64,000 bases of DNA from Aeromonas tecta (GTDB lineage: Bacteria; Pseudomonadota; Gammaproteobacteria; Enterobacterales; Aeromonadaceae), in assembly GCF_000820185.1 (NCBI RefSeq), contig NZ_CDCA01000022.1, forward strand, positions 323 through 64,322, written 5' to 3'. This document shows, one piece after another, positions 10,314 to 21,531 of the stretch. The notes under the pieces were generated by a model. The model worked only from the letters and a program-made list of their open reading frames with translations, ran no database searches and was not told the origin of the DNA. Each line of letters begins with the position of its first letter. The stretch's first letter is position 1. The translations under genes were made by a program, and so were the position numbers.

Positions 10314-12737
10314 TTAGAAAGTACGGCCGATGTTGAACGAGAAGACTTCGGTGTCATCCCCTTCATACTTCTTGAGCGGTTGTGCCAGCACGAAGACCAG
10401 CGGGCCCATGGGCGACAGCCACTGCAGTGACAGACCGGCGGACATCCGGATATTGCTGGGGTCCGAGTAATCCATCAGGTAGTTACAACCACTGAAGCAG
10501 CGGTTCTTGTACTGGTCATAGTTGAAGGTGGTGTCCCACACGGTACCGGCATCGATGAAGAAGCTGGTCCGCAGCTGAGGCTGATAACCTTCGGACGCGA
10601 AAGGCGTCGGCACTATCATCTCTAGGGAGGCGACCGCCAGGGCGTTGCCCCCGACCGAGCTGTCGGTACCCTGGATGACGTCGTTGCCGCCCAGGTTGTA
10701 GTAGTAGAGCGCCTTCGGACCGACGGTGTTGCTCTTGAAGCCACGCAGGGTGTCGAAGCCACCGGCATAGTAGTTCTCGAAGAACGGCAGCACATGATCG
10801 TAGTCGCCGTTGGTGCCGTAGCCGTTACCGTAGGAGGCACGGGCCTTGGCCAGCATGACCCACTCGTGATCCGCATCAAACGGGAAATAATGTGCGTCTT
10901 CAGCGTTGAGCTTGAAGTACTGCAGATCCATGCCCGGCACCGTCACCTTGGCGTTGACACGCTGACGATCACCCGCGGTCGGGAACTGGCCCTTGTTGAG
11001 GGTAGAGCGGGTCCATCCAGCGGTGACGTCGACGGTGTTGAACACCATGCGGTTCTCACCGTCCAGGTTGGCCTGATACACCTTCCAGAACTCATCCACC
11101 TGCACATAGGGGTTGGGTTGGGACAGCTTGTTGTTCTCGTAACCAAGGCTGAAGTCGAGACGGTTGTTCTCGTTGACCGGGAAACCACTGGAGAGGCGGA
11201 AGCCGATGGTGGTGTTCTCGTAGTCGACGATGTTGGCGTCTGCCGCACTGAACTTGTTGTAGTAGAGTCGGCCACCCATGCTGACACCGTCGACGGTGAA
11301 GTAGGGATCGTTATAGCTAAGATCGATGTTCTTCGAGTAGTCGTTGGTGCTGGCGTTGATACCGATCTTCTTGCCGGTACCCATGAAGTTGTCTTGCTGC
11401 AGGCCCGCCTGCAGGCTCAGACCCGATTCGGTACCGTAGCCGATACCGGCGTTGATGGAACCTGCCGGTTGCTCCTTGACCTTGAAGTCCAGATCGACCT
11501 GGTCATCGCTGCCCGGCACCCGCTTGGTGTCCACTTCCGCAGTTTCGAAGAAGCCGAGGCGGTTGAGACGGGTCTTGGACTGTTCGACGTTGTCGGAGGA
11601 GAGCCAGGTGCCTTCCATCTGACGCATCTCGCGACGCAGCACTTCGTCCTTGGTGGTGACGTTGCCGCTGAAGTTGATGTTGCGCACGTAGACACGGGGG
11701 CCCGGCTCGACGTTGACGATCAGCTCCACTTCCTTGGTCTTGTCGTTGACCTGAGGGAAGGTGACTACTTTCGGGTAGGCGTAGCCGTAACGGCCGAGAA
11801 ACTTGGACAGCACCTCTTCGGTGTGAGTCACCTGGCTGGCGGAATACACACTGCCTGCCTCGATGGGGATCAGCCCCTTCATCTCGCTGCCGCGATCGAT
11901 GAGATCGCCCTTGATCTGGACGCCTGAGACCTTGTACTGGTCCCCTTCCTTGATGTTCAGCGTGACGTAGACCCCTTTCTTGTCGGGGGTCATGGAGACC
12001 TGGGTGGACTCCTGGGCGAAGCGGATGTAACCACGGTCCATGTAGTAGGAGCGCAGCACTTCGATGTCACCCGCCAGCTTCTGCTTCTGATAGCGCTGAT
12101 CGCCGGTGAAGTTCCACCAGGGCACATCGTCCTTGAGGGAGAGCTGGGCCAGCAGTTTCTCTTCCGGGAACACCTGGTTGCCGACGATGTTGATCTGCTG
12201 GATCTTGGCCGCTTCCCCTTCCACGAAGGTGAACTTCAGATCAACCCGGTTGCGAGGCAGCGGGGTGACGATGGCCTTGACCTTGGCGGAGTACTTGCCC
12301 ACGCCGTAGTAGAAATCTTCCAGCCCCTTCTCGAGGGAGCTCAGCACGGTGCGATCGAGGGGATCGCCAACCCGGATGCCGGAGGATTCCAGGCTCTGGG
12401 TCAGCTGCTCTTCCTTGATGTCCTTGTTACCGGAGAACTCGATGCTGGAGATGGTCGGGCGCTCCTTCACCACGACTTGCAGCACCTGGCCGTCACGATA
12501 GACTTTGACGTCCTCGAAGTTACCCGAGGCATAGAGCCGCTTGATGGCGTTGGCCAGGGCCACCGAGTCGACGGAGTCACCGACCCGGACCGGCAGATTC
12601 AACAGGGCGGCGCCCAGGGTCACCCGCTGCAGACCCTCGACCTGAATGTCTTGCACCACAAAAGAGGCAGGGGCCGCCTGAGCCAGGAAGCTGGCTCCCA
12701 GCAGGCAACTCAACACCAATGCTTTTTTAACAGCCAT
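10314..12737 (-). CDS. bamA: outer membrane protein assembly factor BamA
   Basis: The product is 807 aa (E. coli 810). It is the essential Omp85 barrel that inserts beta-barrel proteins into the outer membrane. The start [15 protein letters not shown] gives a signal peptide cleaved near AQAAPA; upstream in-frame codons lie inside rseP. Five POTRA domains occupy roughly residues 24-425 (first one begins [14 protein letters not shown]), then a 16-strand barrel with the loop-6 motif LRGF and the C-terminal signature FSFNIGRTF ending in aromatic Phe. It lies after rseP and before skp, as in most gammaproteobacteria. Confidence 0.97.
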   Translation of the reverse strand: MAVKKALVLSCLLGASFLAQAAPASFVVQDIQVEGLQRVTLGAALLNLPVRVGDSVDSVALANAIKRLYASGNFEDVKVYRDGQVLQVVVKERPTISSIEFSGNKDIKEEQLTQSLESSGIRVGDPLDRTVLSSLEKGLEDFYYGVGKYSAKVKAIVTPLPRNRVDLKFTFVEGEAAKIQQINIVGNQVFPEEKLLAQLSLKDDVPWWNFTGDQRYQKQKLAGDIEVLRSYYMDRGYIRFAQESTQVSMTPDKKGVYVTLNIKEGDQYKVSGVQIKGDLIDRGSEMKGLIPIEAGSVYSASQVTHTEEVLSKFLGRYGYAYPKVVTFPQVNDKTKEVELIVNVEPGPRVYVRNINFSGNVTTKDEVLRREMRQMEGTWLSSDNVEQSKTRLNRLGFFETAEVDTKRVPGSDDQVDLDFKVKEQPAGSINAGIGYGTESGLSLQAGLQQDNFMGTGKKIGINASTNDYSKNIDLSYNDPYFTVDGVSMGGRLYYNKFSAADANIVDYENTTIGFRLSSGFPVNENNRLDFSLGYENNKLSQPNPYVQVDEFWKVYQANLDGENRMVFNTVDVTAGWTRSTLNKGQFPTAGDRQRVNAKVTVPGMDLQYFKLNAEDAHYFPFDADHEWVMLAKARASYGNGYGTNGDYDHVLPFFENYYAGGFDTLRGFKSNTVGPKALYYYNLGGNDVIQGTDSSVGGNALAVASLEMIVPTPFASEGYQPQLRTSFFIDAGTVWDTTFNYDQYKNRCFSGCNYLMDYSDPSNIRMSAGLSLQWLSPMGPLVFVLAQPLKKYEGDDTEVFSFNIGRTF

Positions 12738-12771
12738 TTTGTTCTTATGTGTCCTTGTTGATGCTCTAGCC

Positions 12772-14124
12772 TCAGAGGCGAGCGAAATCATTAAACAGCG
12801 CAATGCCCATCAGTAACATCAGAATGGCGGCGCCTATCCTGAACCCAACTTCCTGAATTTTTTCTGGTACCGGCTTGCCGGTGACTGCCTCGATGAGGAA
12901 GTAGACCAAATGGCCCCCATCCAGCACCGGCAGGGGAAACAGGTTGATGATCCCCAGATTGACACTGATCAGCGCCAGGAACCCGAGGAAATAGACCAAT
13001 CCGTAATCGGCGCTGCTGCCGGCGCCTTTGGCAATGGAGATGGGGCCGCTCAGATTATCCAGCGAGACGATGCCACCTATCAGCTTGCCTATCATGTCAA
13101 AGGTCAGCGTGATCAGGCTCCAAGTCTTCTGGGCGCCATGCCACAGGGCTTGCAAAGGCCCATACTGTAACAGAACTCGATACTCATCCGGTAATGGAAC
13201 CAGTTGCGGCGACAGGCCGACAAAACCGACCAGCTGACCGCGGATTTTTTTCGCATCCGGTAGCAGAGTCAGGGTCAATTCATTGCCCCCCCGCTCCACC
13301 ATCACCTGCAGCGGCTGCTCCGGCGACTGCTGTACCTGCTCGACGAATTGAGTCCATTCGGTGATCTCATGATCCCCTACCCGCTTGATGCGATCGCCCA
13401 ACTGCAGGCCTGCTTTTTCACTTGCGCTTTTAGGGACGATAGCCGCCACCACGGGCAGTACCTTGCCACCGAGCGGCACTATCCCCAGGCTGCCGATGGG
13501 TGACTCTTTATCCGGATCGAACTTCCAGCCCTTCAGTTCGAGGGTCTTGTCGACGGCGTAGCTGGTATCGGTCGCCTTCAGCTTGAGCTGGACCGAATCA
13601 TCGCCAAGGTGGCTGATGAGGGCGTAAGTGACCGCTTCCCAGTCACCGGTCGCCTCATCGCCGACCCCGACGATCTCCATGCCCGGCAGGACGCCCGCCT
13701 CGGCCACGATGGAGGCCGGACGCACTTCACTGATCACCGGCTTGACGCTGGGGACGCCAATCATGAACATCAGCCAGAAGGCGAACAGGGCGAACACGAA
13801 GTTGGCCATGGGACCGGCGGCAACGATCGCCATTCGCGCCCAGACACTCTTGTGATTGAACGCGTGGCGCTCGTCGCCAGGCTGGAGCTCATCGACCCGG
13901 CCGTCCAGCATCTTGACGTAGCCACCCAGCGGGATCAGCGCCAGCACATACTCGGTGCCGTCCTTGCCGACGCGGCGCCAAATCGCCTTGCCAAAGCCAA
14001 TGGAGAAACGCTCGACCTTGACGCCGCAGCGACGCGCCACCCAGAAGTGACCGAACTCATGTACCGCCACCAGTAGCCCGAGGGCGACGATGAAGGCGCC
14101 AATATTCCACAACAGTCCGCCCAT
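12772..14124 (-). CDS. rseP: site-2 zinc metalloprotease RseP
   Basis: The product is 450 aa, equal to E. coli RseP. This inner-membrane protease cuts anti-sigma factor RseA within the membrane after DegS, releasing sigma-E, and clears remnant signal peptides. The zinc site HEFGH is in the first membrane helix ([15 protein letters not shown]) and the second motif [12 protein letters not shown] is near the C-terminus. Two PDZ domains lie between about residues 125 and 310. It is followed by bamA, linking stress signalling to outer-membrane assembly. Confidence 0.97.
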   Translation of the reverse strand: MGGLLWNIGAFIVALGLLVAVHEFGHFWVARRCGVKVERFSIGFGKAIWRRVGKDGTEYVLALIPLGGYVKMLDGRVDELQPGDERHAFNHKSVWARMAIVAAGPMANFVFALFAFWLMFMIGVPSVKPVISEVRPASIVAEAGVLPGMEIVGVGDEATGDWEAVTYALISHLGDDSVQLKLKATDTSYAVDKTLELKGWKFDPDKESPIGSLGIVPLGGKVLPVVAAIVPKSASEKAGLQLGDRIKRVGDHEITEWTQFVEQVQQSPEQPLQVMVERGGNELTLTLLPDAKKIRGQLVGFVGLSPQLVPLPDEYRVLLQYGPLQALWHGAQKTWSLITLTFDMIGKLIGGIVSLDNLSGPISIAKGAGSSADYGLVYFLGFLALISVNLGIINLFPLPVLDGGHLVYFLIEAVTGKPVPEKIQEVGFRIGAAILMLLMGIALFNDFARL

Positions 14125-14188
14125 CAGCGCAGTACCTCGGCATCATACCCGAGGGCGTAGAGAGCGGCCTTTGACCACCACAGTGCGT

Positions 14189-15385
14189 TCATCGAGCAAG
14201 TTCCTCTATCAGTTGCCGGGCACGGACACGGGCCGAGCCATCCAGCGCAATCAGATCGTCGAGCGATCCCACCGCAGCACTGCCCAGGGCCGCCATGATG
14301 GATTCATTGACTCTGGCAATATCCATAAATCCGATCCGCTCTGCAAGAAAAGCCGCGACGCTCTCTTCATTGGCGGCATTGAGCGCCGTGGTCGCTGCCT
14401 GTCCCTGTTGGCAGGCGGCCATGGCCAGCGCCAGGTTGGGATAGCGTTCGTAGTCAGGACGGATAAAGCTGAACTCTCCGACACTGAAGAAATCCAAAGG
14501 TTCCACGCCGGACTCAATCCTGCCCGGATAGGCTAGGGCATGGGCGATGGGAGTACACATGTCTGGGTTGCCGAGCTGGGCCAGTACGGAGCCATCCTTA
14601 TACTGCACCATGGAGTGGATGACCGACTGGGGATGGATCACCACCTGGATCTGCTCGGGCTGGGCATTGAACAGCCAGCGCGCCTCTATGTATTCGAGCC
14701 CCTTGTTGATCATGGTGGCAGAGTCCACCGAGATCTTGGCCCCCATGGACCAGTTGGGGTGGGCGACCGCCTGGGCCGGAGTCACCTTGGCCAGTGCGTC
14801 GATATCGGTGTAGCGGAACGGGCCGCCCGAACCGGTCAGCAGGATTTTGCTGATACCCGCCCCGGCAAGATCGCAGAAACCGGGTTGACGCTGGATGGCC
14901 TCGGGCAGACACTGGAAGATGGCGTTGTGTTCGCTGTCTATGGGCAGCAGCTCGGCACCGTGATGGCGCACCGCCTCCATAAAGAAGGCCCCTGACATCA
15001 CCAAGGCCTCCTTGTTGGCCAGCAGGATCCGCTTGCCAGCACGCACGGCTGCCATGGTAGGCGCCAGCCCTGCGGCGCCGACGATGGCAGCCATCACGCT
15101 GTGGGCCTCGGGATGAGCCGCCACATCGCACAAAGCCGCCTGGCCGGACAGCACGCGGGTCACACTGCCGTGGGCCTTGAGCCGCCCGGCCAGCTCGCCG
15201 GCTGCAATCTCATCCACCATCACGGCGAAACGGGGGGAAAATTCGAGACAATCACGCAGCATGGGATCCACGCTGCGGGCAGCCGTCAGCGCCAACAGCT
15301 GCCAACGGCCCGGATTCTGCCGCAGTACCTTGAGGGTGCTCTGACCGATGGAGCCAGAGGCTCCCAGGATCACCAGGTTATGCAT
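14189..15385 (-). CDS. dxr: 1-deoxy-D-xylulose-5-phosphate reductoisomerase
   Basis: The product is 398 aa, identical in length to E. coli Dxr (IspC). It is the NADPH-dependent first committed step of the MEP isoprenoid pathway. The N-terminal Rossmann motif is [15 protein letters not shown]; the active-site stretches are [14 protein letters not shown] and [10 protein letters not shown], with [21 protein letters not shown] following. The start ATG shares one base with the cdsA stop (TGATG), so the two genes are translationally coupled. A longer frame upstream overlaps cdsA and is not used. The product feeds uppS in the same cluster. Confidence 0.97.
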   Translation of the reverse strand: MHNLVILGASGSIGQSTLKVLRQNPGRWQLLALTAARSVDPMLRDCLEFSPRFAVMVDEIAAGELAGRLKAHGSVTRVLSGQAALCDVAAHPEAHSVMAAIVGAAGLAPTMAAVRAGKRILLANKEALVMSGAFFMEAVRHHGAELLPIDSEHNAIFQCLPEAIQRQPGFCDLAGAGISKILLTGSGGPFRYTDIDALAKVTPAQAVAHPNWSMGAKISVDSATMINKGLEYIEARWLFNAQPEQIQVVIHPQSVIHSMVQYKDGSVLAQLGNPDMCTPIAHALAYPGRIESGVEPLDFFSVGEFSFIRPDYERYPNLALAMAACQQGQAATTALNAANEESVAAFLAERIGFMDIARVNESIMAALGSAAVGSLDDLIALDGSARVRARQLIEELAR

Positions 15386-16242
15386 CAAAACTCCTGACTG
15401 AGTAACAGATAGCTGAGCAAGAAGACCGGCAGGGCCGCCGTCAGGCTGTCGATGCGATCGAGAATGCCGCCATGACCCGGCAGTAGGGTACCGGAATCCT
15501 TGATGCCTGCTTCCCGCTTGAACATGCTTTCGGTGAGATCGCCGAGCACGGAGGCCAGCACGGCCAGCAGGGAGCACAGCAGCACCACCGCCATCTTGGC
15601 GGGCACGAAGCCCATGAACCAAGTCACGCCGCTGGCCAGCAGGCTGGCGGTAAAGAGGCCACCCAGCATGCCTTCAATGGTTTTACCCGGGCTGACGGCC
15701 GGTGCCAGCTTGTGTTTGCCAAAGGCCTTGCCGAAAAAATACGCGCCAGAATCTGCCGCCCAGACCAAGCCCATGACGAACAGCAGGACCCAGGCCCCCA
15801 TCAGGGGATCGTGATAGAAGTTGTAACCGCGGATCGCCACCAGTGACCAGAAGAAGGGCACCAGGGTCACCAGGCCAAACAGAGATTTGAGCCAGATGGA
15901 GTTTTTCCAGAGTTTGGCACTCTGGGGATAGCGCAGGACCAGCAACAGCCCCAGCAACCACCAACTGACCGCGGTCCAGAGCACCCCCATCAGCAACGGA
16001 TGCAGGTGCGGAGTCCAGAGTTGCTCGACCGGCACCCAGAACAGACTGGCACCGAGCAACAGGCAAAACACCAGCGGCAACCATTGTTGCGGCTGGGCAG
16101 AGACGAAGGCGCTCCACTCACGGCTGGCCAGCAGATAAACCAGCGCTGCCAGCAGGGCAAAGAATTTCAACGGCAGGAAAAACAGTGCTCCCAATACCAT
16201 GGGCACTAACAGTAATGCAGTAATAATTCGTTGTTTTAGCAA
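15385..16242 (-). CDS. cdsA: phosphatidate cytidylyltransferase
   Basis: The product is 285 aa (E. coli 285). It is an integral inner-membrane enzyme making CDP-diacylglycerol from phosphatidate and CTP. There are about seven to eight hydrophobic segments. The family signature near the C-terminus is visible as [18 protein letters not shown] followed by [13 protein letters not shown]. It lies between uppS and dxr, coupling phospholipid and isoprenoid supply. Confidence 0.97.
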   Translation of the reverse strand: MLKQRIITALLLVPMVLGALFFLPLKFFALLAALVYLLASREWSAFVSAQPQQWLPLVFCLLLGASLFWVPVEQLWTPHLHPLLMGVLWTAVSWWLLGLLLVLRYPQSAKLWKNSIWLKSLFGLVTLVPFFWSLVAIRGYNFYHDPLMGAWVLLFVMGLVWAADSGAYFFGKAFGKHKLAPAVSPGKTIEGMLGGLFTASLLASGVTWFMGFVPAKMAVVLLCSLLAVLASVLGDLTESMFKREAGIKDSGTLLPGHGGILDRIDSLTAALPVFLLSYLLLSQEF

Positions 16243-16269
16243 AAGAAACCTCTCTCTTGGGAGCGGGGT

Positions 16270-17046
16270 TTAGCCGGTCTGGTGCTCGGCGATCAATTCC
16301 CGTATCTGTTCACCCGTACACCCGAAGCGACGCTCGCGGGCAACGAAAGAGGCAACCGCCTCACTGAACTCGGCCTCGTTGAAATCGGGCCACAATACCG
16401 GGGTAAAATAGAGCTCGGCATAGGCGAGCTGCCATAGCACAAAATTGCTGATGCGATGATCGCCACCGGTCCGGATCAACAGATCCACCGGCGGCAGATC
16501 GGCCATGCAGACCTGCTGCGCCAGCGCCGTCTCATCGATGGCATCGGCATCCAGCTCACCGGCCGCCACGGCGCGGGCCAGCTTGCGGGCCGCCTGAGCG
16601 ATATCCCACTGGCCACCATAGTTGGCAGCGATGTTGAGCGTCAGCCCCTGATTATCGGCGGTCAGCGCCTCGGCCTTGGCAATCTTGGCCTGCAGCCGTT
16701 CACTGAAACGGGCGGTATCACCGATCACCTTGAGCCGAATCCCGTTGCTGTGCAACTTCTTCACCTCGCGGCCCAGCACCGTCAGAAACAGTTCCATCAG
16801 GGCATTGACCTCCCCTTCCGGGCGGCGCCAGTTCTCGCTTGAAAAAGCAAATAACGTCAGCGCCTCCAGCCTGGCACGGGCGGCAAAGGTCACGGCCTCA
16901 CGCACAGACTTCACGCCTGCCTTGTGGCCAAAGACCCGCATCTTGCCACGGTTCTGAGCCCAGCGACCGTTGCCATCCATGATGATGGCGACGTGACGAG
17001 GCAAGGACGAGCTGGCGCTATCGCCTAGCGCTGCCAAAAGCGACAT
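16270..17046 (-). CDS. uppS: undecaprenyl diphosphate synthase (cis-prenyltransferase)
   Basis: The product is 258 aa (E. coli 253). It extends farnesyl diphosphate with eight isoprene units to make the C55 carrier lipid for peptidoglycan and O-antigen. The catalytic Asp lies in [13 protein letters not shown] near residue 24, with [14 protein letters not shown] and the C-terminal [19 protein letters not shown] signature. The family commonly has RTGGE; here it is RTGGD, a conservative difference. It begins after the frr terminator and runs into cdsA. Confidence 0.96.
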   Translation of the reverse strand: MSLLAALGDSASSSLPRHVAIIMDGNGRWAQNRGKMRVFGHKAGVKSVREAVTFAARARLEALTLFAFSSENWRRPEGEVNALMELFLTVLGREVKKLHSNGIRLKVIGDTARFSERLQAKIAKAEALTADNQGLTLNIAANYGGQWDIAQAARKLARAVAAGELDADAIDETALAQQVCMADLPPVDLLIRTGGDHRISNFVLWQLAYAELYFTPVLWPDFNEAEFSEAVASFVARERRFGCTGEQIRELIAEHQTG

Positions 17047-17060
17047 TCATTTCTCCCACA

Positions 17061-17097
17061 AAGACAAAAGCGCCGTGCAGGGGCACTACACGGCGCT
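17061..17097 (-). terminator. terminator downstream of frr
   Basis: On the minus strand a perfect 9-bp stem (AGCGCCGTG/CACGGCGCT) with an 11-nt loop is followed by TTTGTCTTTG. It lies between frr and uppS, so the two may be partly uncoupled. Confidence 0.75.
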
Positions 17098-17118
17098 CGT
17101 AATATACCTGTCGGAGGC

Positions 17119-17676
17119 TTAGATTTCCATTAGCTCCTTTTCCTTCGCAGCCAGGGCGTCATCGACCAGCTTGATGAAGGCGTCGGTAAGCTTCTGGATC
17201 TCTTCCTGGCCACGACGGTCGTCGTCTTCGGAGATCTCTTTGTCTTTGAGCAGCGCTTTGAAGTCGGCGTTGGCATCGCGACGGATGTTACGCACGGCAA
17301 CCCGGGCGCCTTCCGCTTCGGCACGGACGATCTTGGTCAGATCGCGACGACGCTCTTCGGTCAACGGCGGCAAGGGCACGCGCAGAGTCTGACCGTTGCT
17401 GGACGGATTCAGGCCCAGATCCGAGGTCAGGATGGCTTTTTCCACCGCCTGGATCATGGAGCGATCGAAGATGGAGATGGACAGGGTGCGGGCATCTTCT
17501 GCCACTACGTTAGCCAACTGTTTCAGAGGAGTGGCTGCACCGTAATACTCCACCTGGATACCGTCGAGCAGGCTCGGGTGAGCGCGACCGGTACGGATCT
17601 TGGACATCTGGGTCTTGAGCGACTCTACGCTCTTGGCCATGCGGTCCTTGGCGTCGTTTTTAATCTCGTTGATCAC
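17119..17676 (-). CDS. frr: ribosome recycling factor
   Basis: The product is 185 aa, the standard RRF length. With EF-G it splits post-termination ribosomes. The start is [20 protein letters not shown]. Hallmarks are [29 protein letters not shown] and NIRRDAN, and the C-terminal helix is highly charged. It follows pyrH by 96 nt and ends at a hairpin terminator, so it could have its own promoter in that gap, as in E. coli; I could not define it. Confidence 0.97.
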   Translation of the reverse strand: MINEIKNDAKDRMAKSVESLKTQMSKIRTGRAHPSLLDGIQVEYYGAATPLKQLANVVAEDARTLSISIFDRSMIQAVEKAILTSDLGLNPSSNGQTLRVPLPPLTEERRRDLTKIVRAEAEGARVAVRNIRRDANADFKALLKDKEISEDDDRRGQEEIQKLTDAFIKLVDDALAAKEKELMEI

Positions 17677-17772
17677 AGTGGTTTTCCTTTTGACGAGCGA
17701 ACCCTGAGCAGGTCCGCTTCTGACTTATTTACTGACGTAATGGATAAGAGCGCCTTGCGGCTTGCTGATATC

Positions 17773-18507
17773 TTATTTGCTGATGTGGTGGATCAGGGTG
17801 CCTTCCGGCTCACCCATGACAACCCGACGCAGCGCACCCGGTTTGTTCATGTTGAACACCCGGATCGGCAGATCGTGGTCACGGGCCAGAGTGAAGGCTG
17901 CAAGATCCATCACCTTGAGCTCTTTTTCAAGCACTTCGTTGTAGCTGAGCTCATGATACAGCACGGCGTCCGGATTCTTAACCGGATCCTCGTTGAATAC
18001 GCCATCGACCTTGGTGGCTTTCAGTACCACATCGGCTTCGATCTCGATGCCGCGCAGGCAGGCTGCAGAGTCGGTGGTGAAGAAGGGGTTGCCGGTACCG
18101 GCAGAGAAGATCACCACCTTGCCGGCGCGCAGCTGGCTGATGGCCTCGGCCCAGCTATAGGAGTCGCAGACACCTTGCAGGGAAATGGCAGACATCAGGC
18201 GGGCATTCACATAAGCACGATGCAGGGCATCACGCATGGCCAGGCCGTTCATGACGGTCGCCAGCATGCCCATGTGGTCACCCACCACGCGGTTCATCCC
18301 CGCCTTGGCAAGACCGGCACCACGGAACAGGTTGCCGCCACCGATGACCAGACCGACCTGAACACCCAGCTCAACCAGCTCTTTGATCTCTTGGGCCATC
18401 CGTTCCAGCACCGCTGGATCAATGCCAAAACCCTCGGATCCTTGCAGGGCTTCACCACTCAACTTCAGAAGAACACGTCTGTATGCAGGCTTGGGATTGG
18501 TACTCAT
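17773..18507 (-). CDS. pyrH: UMP kinase
   Basis: The product is 244 aa (E. coli 241). This hexameric amino-acid-kinase-family enzyme phosphorylates UMP to UDP and is typically activated by GTP and inhibited by UTP. The N-terminal phosphate loop is [13 protein letters not shown], then [31 protein letters not shown] and the C-terminal [17 protein letters not shown]. It sits between tsf and frr as usual. Confidence 0.97.
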   Translation of the reverse strand: MSTNPKPAYRRVLLKLSGEALQGSEGFGIDPAVLERMAQEIKELVELGVQVGLVIGGGNLFRGAGLAKAGMNRVVGDHMGMLATVMNGLAMRDALHRAYVNARLMSAISLQGVCDSYSWAEAISQLRAGKVVIFSAGTGNPFFTTDSAACLRGIEIEADVVLKATKVDGVFNEDPVKNPDAVLYHELSYNEVLEKELKVMDLAAFTLARDHDLPIRVFNMNKPGALRRVVMGEPEGTLIHHISK

Positions 18508-18524
18508 GTCACTGATTCCTGGTC

Positions 18525-18554
18525 ATATAAAGACCGCGACATAAGTCGCGGTCT
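18525..18554 (-). terminator. terminator downstream of tsf
   Basis: A perfect 10-bp stem (AGACCGCGAC/GTCGCGGTCT) with a 4-nt loop is followed on the minus strand by TTATATGA. It lies between tsf and pyrH and probably reduces read-through from the highly expressed rpsB-tsf operon. Confidence 0.7.
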
Positions 18555-18578
18555 GGAGAAACGGAAAAACCGGTTCGA

Positions 18579-19460
18579 TTAAGCCTTCTGAGCGGCCGCG
18601 ATTTGGGCAGCTACTTCAGCCGCGAAATCGGTCTCTTGCTTCTCGATGCCTTCGCCCACTTCGAAACGGGTGAAGGAAACAACGTCAGCGCCTTCTTTCT
18701 TCAGCAGCTCGGCAACGGTCATGGAAGGATCTTTCACGAACGGCTGACCAGTCAGGGAAACCTCACCGGTGAACTTCTTCATGCGACCTTCAACCATCTT
18801 CTCCGCGATGTCTTTCGGCTTGCCAGAGTTGATGGCGATGTCGATCTGAATTTCGCGCTCTTTGGCAACGACTTCAGCGGACACGTCTTCCGGCTTGACG
18901 AACTGCGGGCTGTTGGCAGCAACGTGCATGGCCAAATCTTTGGCCAGCTCGGCAGTACCACCGATCAGCTTGGTGATAACACCGATACGGGAACCGTGTA
19001 CGTAGGTACCCAGGTTGTCACCTTCAACCAGCATCACGCGACGCAGGTTCATGTTCTCACCGATCTTGGCGATCAGGTTGGTGATGGTCAGCTCGATGGA
19101 CTCACCGTTACCGAAGTCGGCCGCTTTCAGGGCGTCAACGTCAGCAATTTTCTGGGTCGCGGCGATGTCGGCGATCTTCTGGCCCATGGCCATGAAGCTG
19201 GCATCTTTGGCAACGAAGTCGGTTTCGCTGTTCAGCTCGATCATGGCGGCAATGTTGCCTTCGGTACGGGCAAAGATCACGCCTTCAGCGGCGATACGGC
19301 CAGCTTTCTTGGCGGCTTTGGCCTGACCGGATTTGCGCATGTTTTCGATTGCCAGCTCGATATCACCAGCAGCTTCTTCCAGTGCTTTTTTGCAATCCAT
19401 CATGCCAGCGGCGGTGCGCTCGCGCAGTTCTTTTACCAGGGCGGCAGTAACGTTAGCCAT
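18579..19460 (-). CDS. tsf: translation elongation factor Ts
   Basis: The product is 293 aa (E. coli 283), the guanine-nucleotide exchange factor for EF-Tu. The start [20 protein letters not shown] leads the N-terminal domain, and the EF-Tu-disrupting TDFV motif is in [14 protein letters not shown] near residue 80. The C-terminal dimer/coiled-coil region follows. An upstream in-frame extension covers the intergenic hairpin and is rejected. It is cotranscribed with rpsB, as is nearly universal. Confidence 0.97.
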   Translation of the reverse strand: MANVTAALVKELRERTAAGMMDCKKALEEAAGDIELAIENMRKSGQAKAAKKAGRIAAEGVIFARTEGNIAAMIELNSETDFVAKDASFMAMGQKIADIAATQKIADVDALKAADFGNGESIELTITNLIAKIGENMNLRRVMLVEGDNLGTYVHGSRIGVITKLIGGTAELAKDLAMHVAANSPQFVKPEDVSAEVVAKEREIQIDIAINSGKPKDIAEKMVEGRMKKFTGEVSLTGQPFVKDPSMTVAELLKKEGADVVSFTRFEVGEGIEKQETDFAAEVAAQIAAAQKA

Positions 19461-19485
19461 GTTCAGTATCCTCGGTCTTGATTTG

Positions 19486-19514
19486 ACAAGAAACAGGGGC
19501 CACAAGGGCCCCTG
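19486..19514 (-). terminator. attenuator-like hairpin between rpsB and tsf
   Basis: CAGGGGCC pairs with GGCCCCTG (8 bp, 5-nt loop), followed on the minus strand by TTTCTTGT. An internal attenuator here would lower tsf expression relative to rpsB. Confidence 0.6.
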
Positions 19515-19564
19515 CTAACCAATTACATCAGCTTGGTTAATAAGGGCTTTTCAGTCCTTATCAA

Positions 19565-20293
19565 TTACTCAGCTTCAACGAAGCCATCTTGTTCGGCTTG
19601 AACAACGATGTCCTGAGCGCGAGCTTCCAGTACGGTGTCAGCAGCAGCATTCAGGTACAGGTTGACAGCACGGATAGCATCGTCGTTACCCGGGATGACA
19701 TAGTCAACGCCGTCCGGGTTGGAGTTGGTATCAACGATGGAAACGACCGGGATACCCAGGTTATTGGCTTCTTTGATAGCAATGTGCTCGTGGTCGGCAT
19801 CGACAACGAACAGAACGTCAGGCAGGCCGCCCATGTTCTTGATACCACCCAGGCTCTTCTCCAGCTTTTCCATTTCGCGAGTACGCATCAGCGCCTCTTT
19901 CTTGGTCAGCTTTTCGAAGGTACCGTCTTGGCTCTGGGTTTCCAGATCTTTCAGGCGCTTGATGGACTGACGAACGGTTTTCCAGTTGGTCAGCATGCCG
20001 CCCAGCCAGCGGTGGTTAACATAGAACTGGTCGCAACGAATGGCGGCATCTTTTACGGCTTCAGACGCGGCACGCTTGGTACCAACGAACAGTACCTTGC
20101 CTTTCTTGGCAGCAACGGAGCTGATGAAGTTCATGGCATCGTCAAACATCGGAACGGTTTTTTCCAAGTTGATGATGTGAACCTTGCTGCGGGCGCCGAA
20201 GATGTAGGACTTCATTTTCGGGTTCCAGTAACGAGTCTGGTGACCGAAGTGAACGCCGGCTTGCAGCATGTCGCGCATAGAAACTTTAGCCAT
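19565..20293 (-). CDS. rpsB: 30S ribosomal protein S2
   Basis: The product is 242 aa (E. coli 241). The start [19 protein letters not shown] is the classical S2 N-terminus. [15 protein letters not shown], the coiled-coil segment around residues 110-150, and [29 protein letters not shown] sequence near residue 200 are all present. S2 is assembled late on the small subunit and needs bS1 contact. It heads the minus-strand block, divergent from map, and is preceded by a structured leader. Confidence 0.98.
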   Translation of the reverse strand: MAKVSMRDMLQAGVHFGHQTRYWNPKMKSYIFGARSKVHIINLEKTVPMFDDAMNFISSVAAKKGKVLFVGTKRAASEAVKDAAIRCDQFYVNHRWLGGMLTNWKTVRQSIKRLKDLETQSQDGTFEKLTKKEALMRTREMEKLEKSLGGIKNMGGLPDVLFVVDADHEHIAIKEANNLGIPVVSIVDTNSNPDGVDYVIPGNDDAIRAVNLYLNAAADTVLEARAQDIVVQAEQDGFVEAE

Positions 20294-20429
20294 TTTATAC
20301 CTCTGTATTGGGGTTAGGCCTCCACACATCCCATGTAACCGACCCCAAAGGGGCACCCCGGTACAGGTGTCGATGTGTGTGTGTTATTGAGTAAGGGTGA
20401 TGAAATGCGGACACAAGTTCCCCATTCCG
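20294..20429 (-). ncRNA. rpsB 5' leader (S2 leader, t44-type)
   Basis: About 135 nt lie between the inferred start of transcription and the rpsB start codon. In E. coli the leader at this site is known as t44 and is involved in S2 autoregulation. In this window the mRNA-sense strand carries a hairpin of GGTGCCCC with TTTGGGGTC-type sequence, then GGTTACATGGGATGTGTGGAGGCC and a second arm CCTAACCCC close to the start codon. The position and complementary GGGG/CCCC arms support the call; exact folding was not computed. Confidence 0.6.
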
Positions 20430-20435
20430 GCGCGC

Positions 20436-20441
20436 TTTATA
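20436..20441 (-). promoter_or_regulatory. -10 box of the rpsB promoter with GC discriminator
   Basis: On the minus strand TATAAA is followed by GCGCGCC. A -10 box followed by a GC-rich discriminator is the signature of stringently controlled ribosomal promoters. The -35 region is poor (no clear TTGACA at 16-18 nt), so only the -10 is given. Confidence 0.6.
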
Positions 20442-20655
20442 CCATAACTTTGGTCTGGACACCATCCGCCAGCGCGCTAAAAATGGATCCCCATGACCGA
20501 TGCTGGGCACGAGATTTGACGTTGTGATGACAATCACACTGGAAGTAAACAGGGGTTGGGGATAAAATTTTGCCCTGATTGCAAACGCATCTATTTTTCA
20601 TTACCTGATTTGTTGGTCATCGCAAGATGAGAAGTCAGGCCCCAAGAGAGATCCC

Positions 20656-21444
20656 ATGTCCATTAAAATCAAGACACCGGAAGAGATTGAAAAGATGCGC
20701 ATTGCCGGCCAGCTGGCTGCCGATGTGCTGGTCATGATCGCCCCCCATGTCAACGCCGGTGTCACCACCGACGAGCTGAACACCCTGTGCCACGACTACA
20801 TCGTCAACGTGCAGCAGGCCGTGCCTGCGCCGCTGAACTATCACGGTTTTCCCAAGTCAATCTGCACCTCGGTCAATGATGTGATCTGCCACGGCATCCC
20901 GAACCACAAGAAGCTGCGGGAAGGGGACATCATCAACTTGGACATCACCGTCATCAAAGACGGCTACCACGGCGACACCTCTGCCATGTTCATCGTCGGC
21001 CAGACCACCCCGCTGCGCCGTCAGCTGTGCAAGGTGGCCCAGGATAGCCTGTACGCAGCCATCAAGCGGGTGCGTCCCGGCATGTGCATCACCGAGATTG
21101 GCGCCGTGATCCAGCCCATCGTCGAGCAGGCCGGCTTCTCCGTGGTACGCGATTATTGCGGTCACGGCATCGGCGCCGAGTTCCATGAAGAGCCGCAGAT
21201 CCTGCACTACCGCAACGGCGGCAAGCAGGAGCTCAAGCCCGGCATGTGCTTCACCATCGAGCCCATGGTCAACAGCAAGAAATATCACTGCCGTGTCAAT
21301 CCGAAGGATGGCTGGACCGTGACCACCAAGGATGGCGGCGACTCTGCCCAGTGGGAGCACACCCTGCTGGTGACCGACGATGGCTGCGAGGTGCTGACCC
21401 TGCGCCCCGATGACGCCATCGAGCGTTTCATCAGACACGGTTAA
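20656..21444 (+). CDS. map: methionine aminopeptidase, type I
   Basis: The product is 262 aa (E. coli 264). It removes the initiator Met from nascent proteins. The start is MSIKIKTPEEIEKMRIAGQ. The pita-bread fold metal ligands are in NLDITVIKDGYHGDTSAMF (two Asp), YCGHGIGAEFHEEP (His), and FTIEPMV plus QWEHTLLV (Glu). It is transcribed away from rpsB, the same divergent arrangement as in E. coli, and ends at a hairpin terminator before glnD. Confidence 0.97.
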   Translation: MSIKIKTPEEIEKMRIAGQLAADVLVMIAPHVNAGVTTDELNTLCHDYIVNVQQAVPAPLNYHGFPKSICTSVNDVICHGIPNHKKLREGDIINLDITVIKDGYHGDTSAMFIVGQTTPLRRQLCKVAQDSLYAAIKRVRPGMCITEIGAVIQPIVEQAGFSVVRDYCGHGIGAEFHEEPQILHYRNGGKQELKPGMCFTIEPMVNSKKYHCRVNPKDGWTVTTKDGGDSAQWEHTLLVTDDGCEVLTLRPDDAIERFIRHG

Positions 21445-21450
21445 CATCAA

Positions 21451-21490
21451 GCCCCGGCGCCACATCAAAACTGGCACCGGGGTTTTGTTT
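21451..21490 (+). terminator. terminator downstream of map
   Basis: CCCCGGCGCCA pairs with TGGCACCGGGG (one C/A mismatch), followed by TTTTGTTTTT. It begins 6 nt after the map stop. Confidence 0.8.
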
Positions 21491-21531
21491 TTATCAAGCC
21501 GCCCAACCGGGCGCTCTGCGTGCGAGATGCC

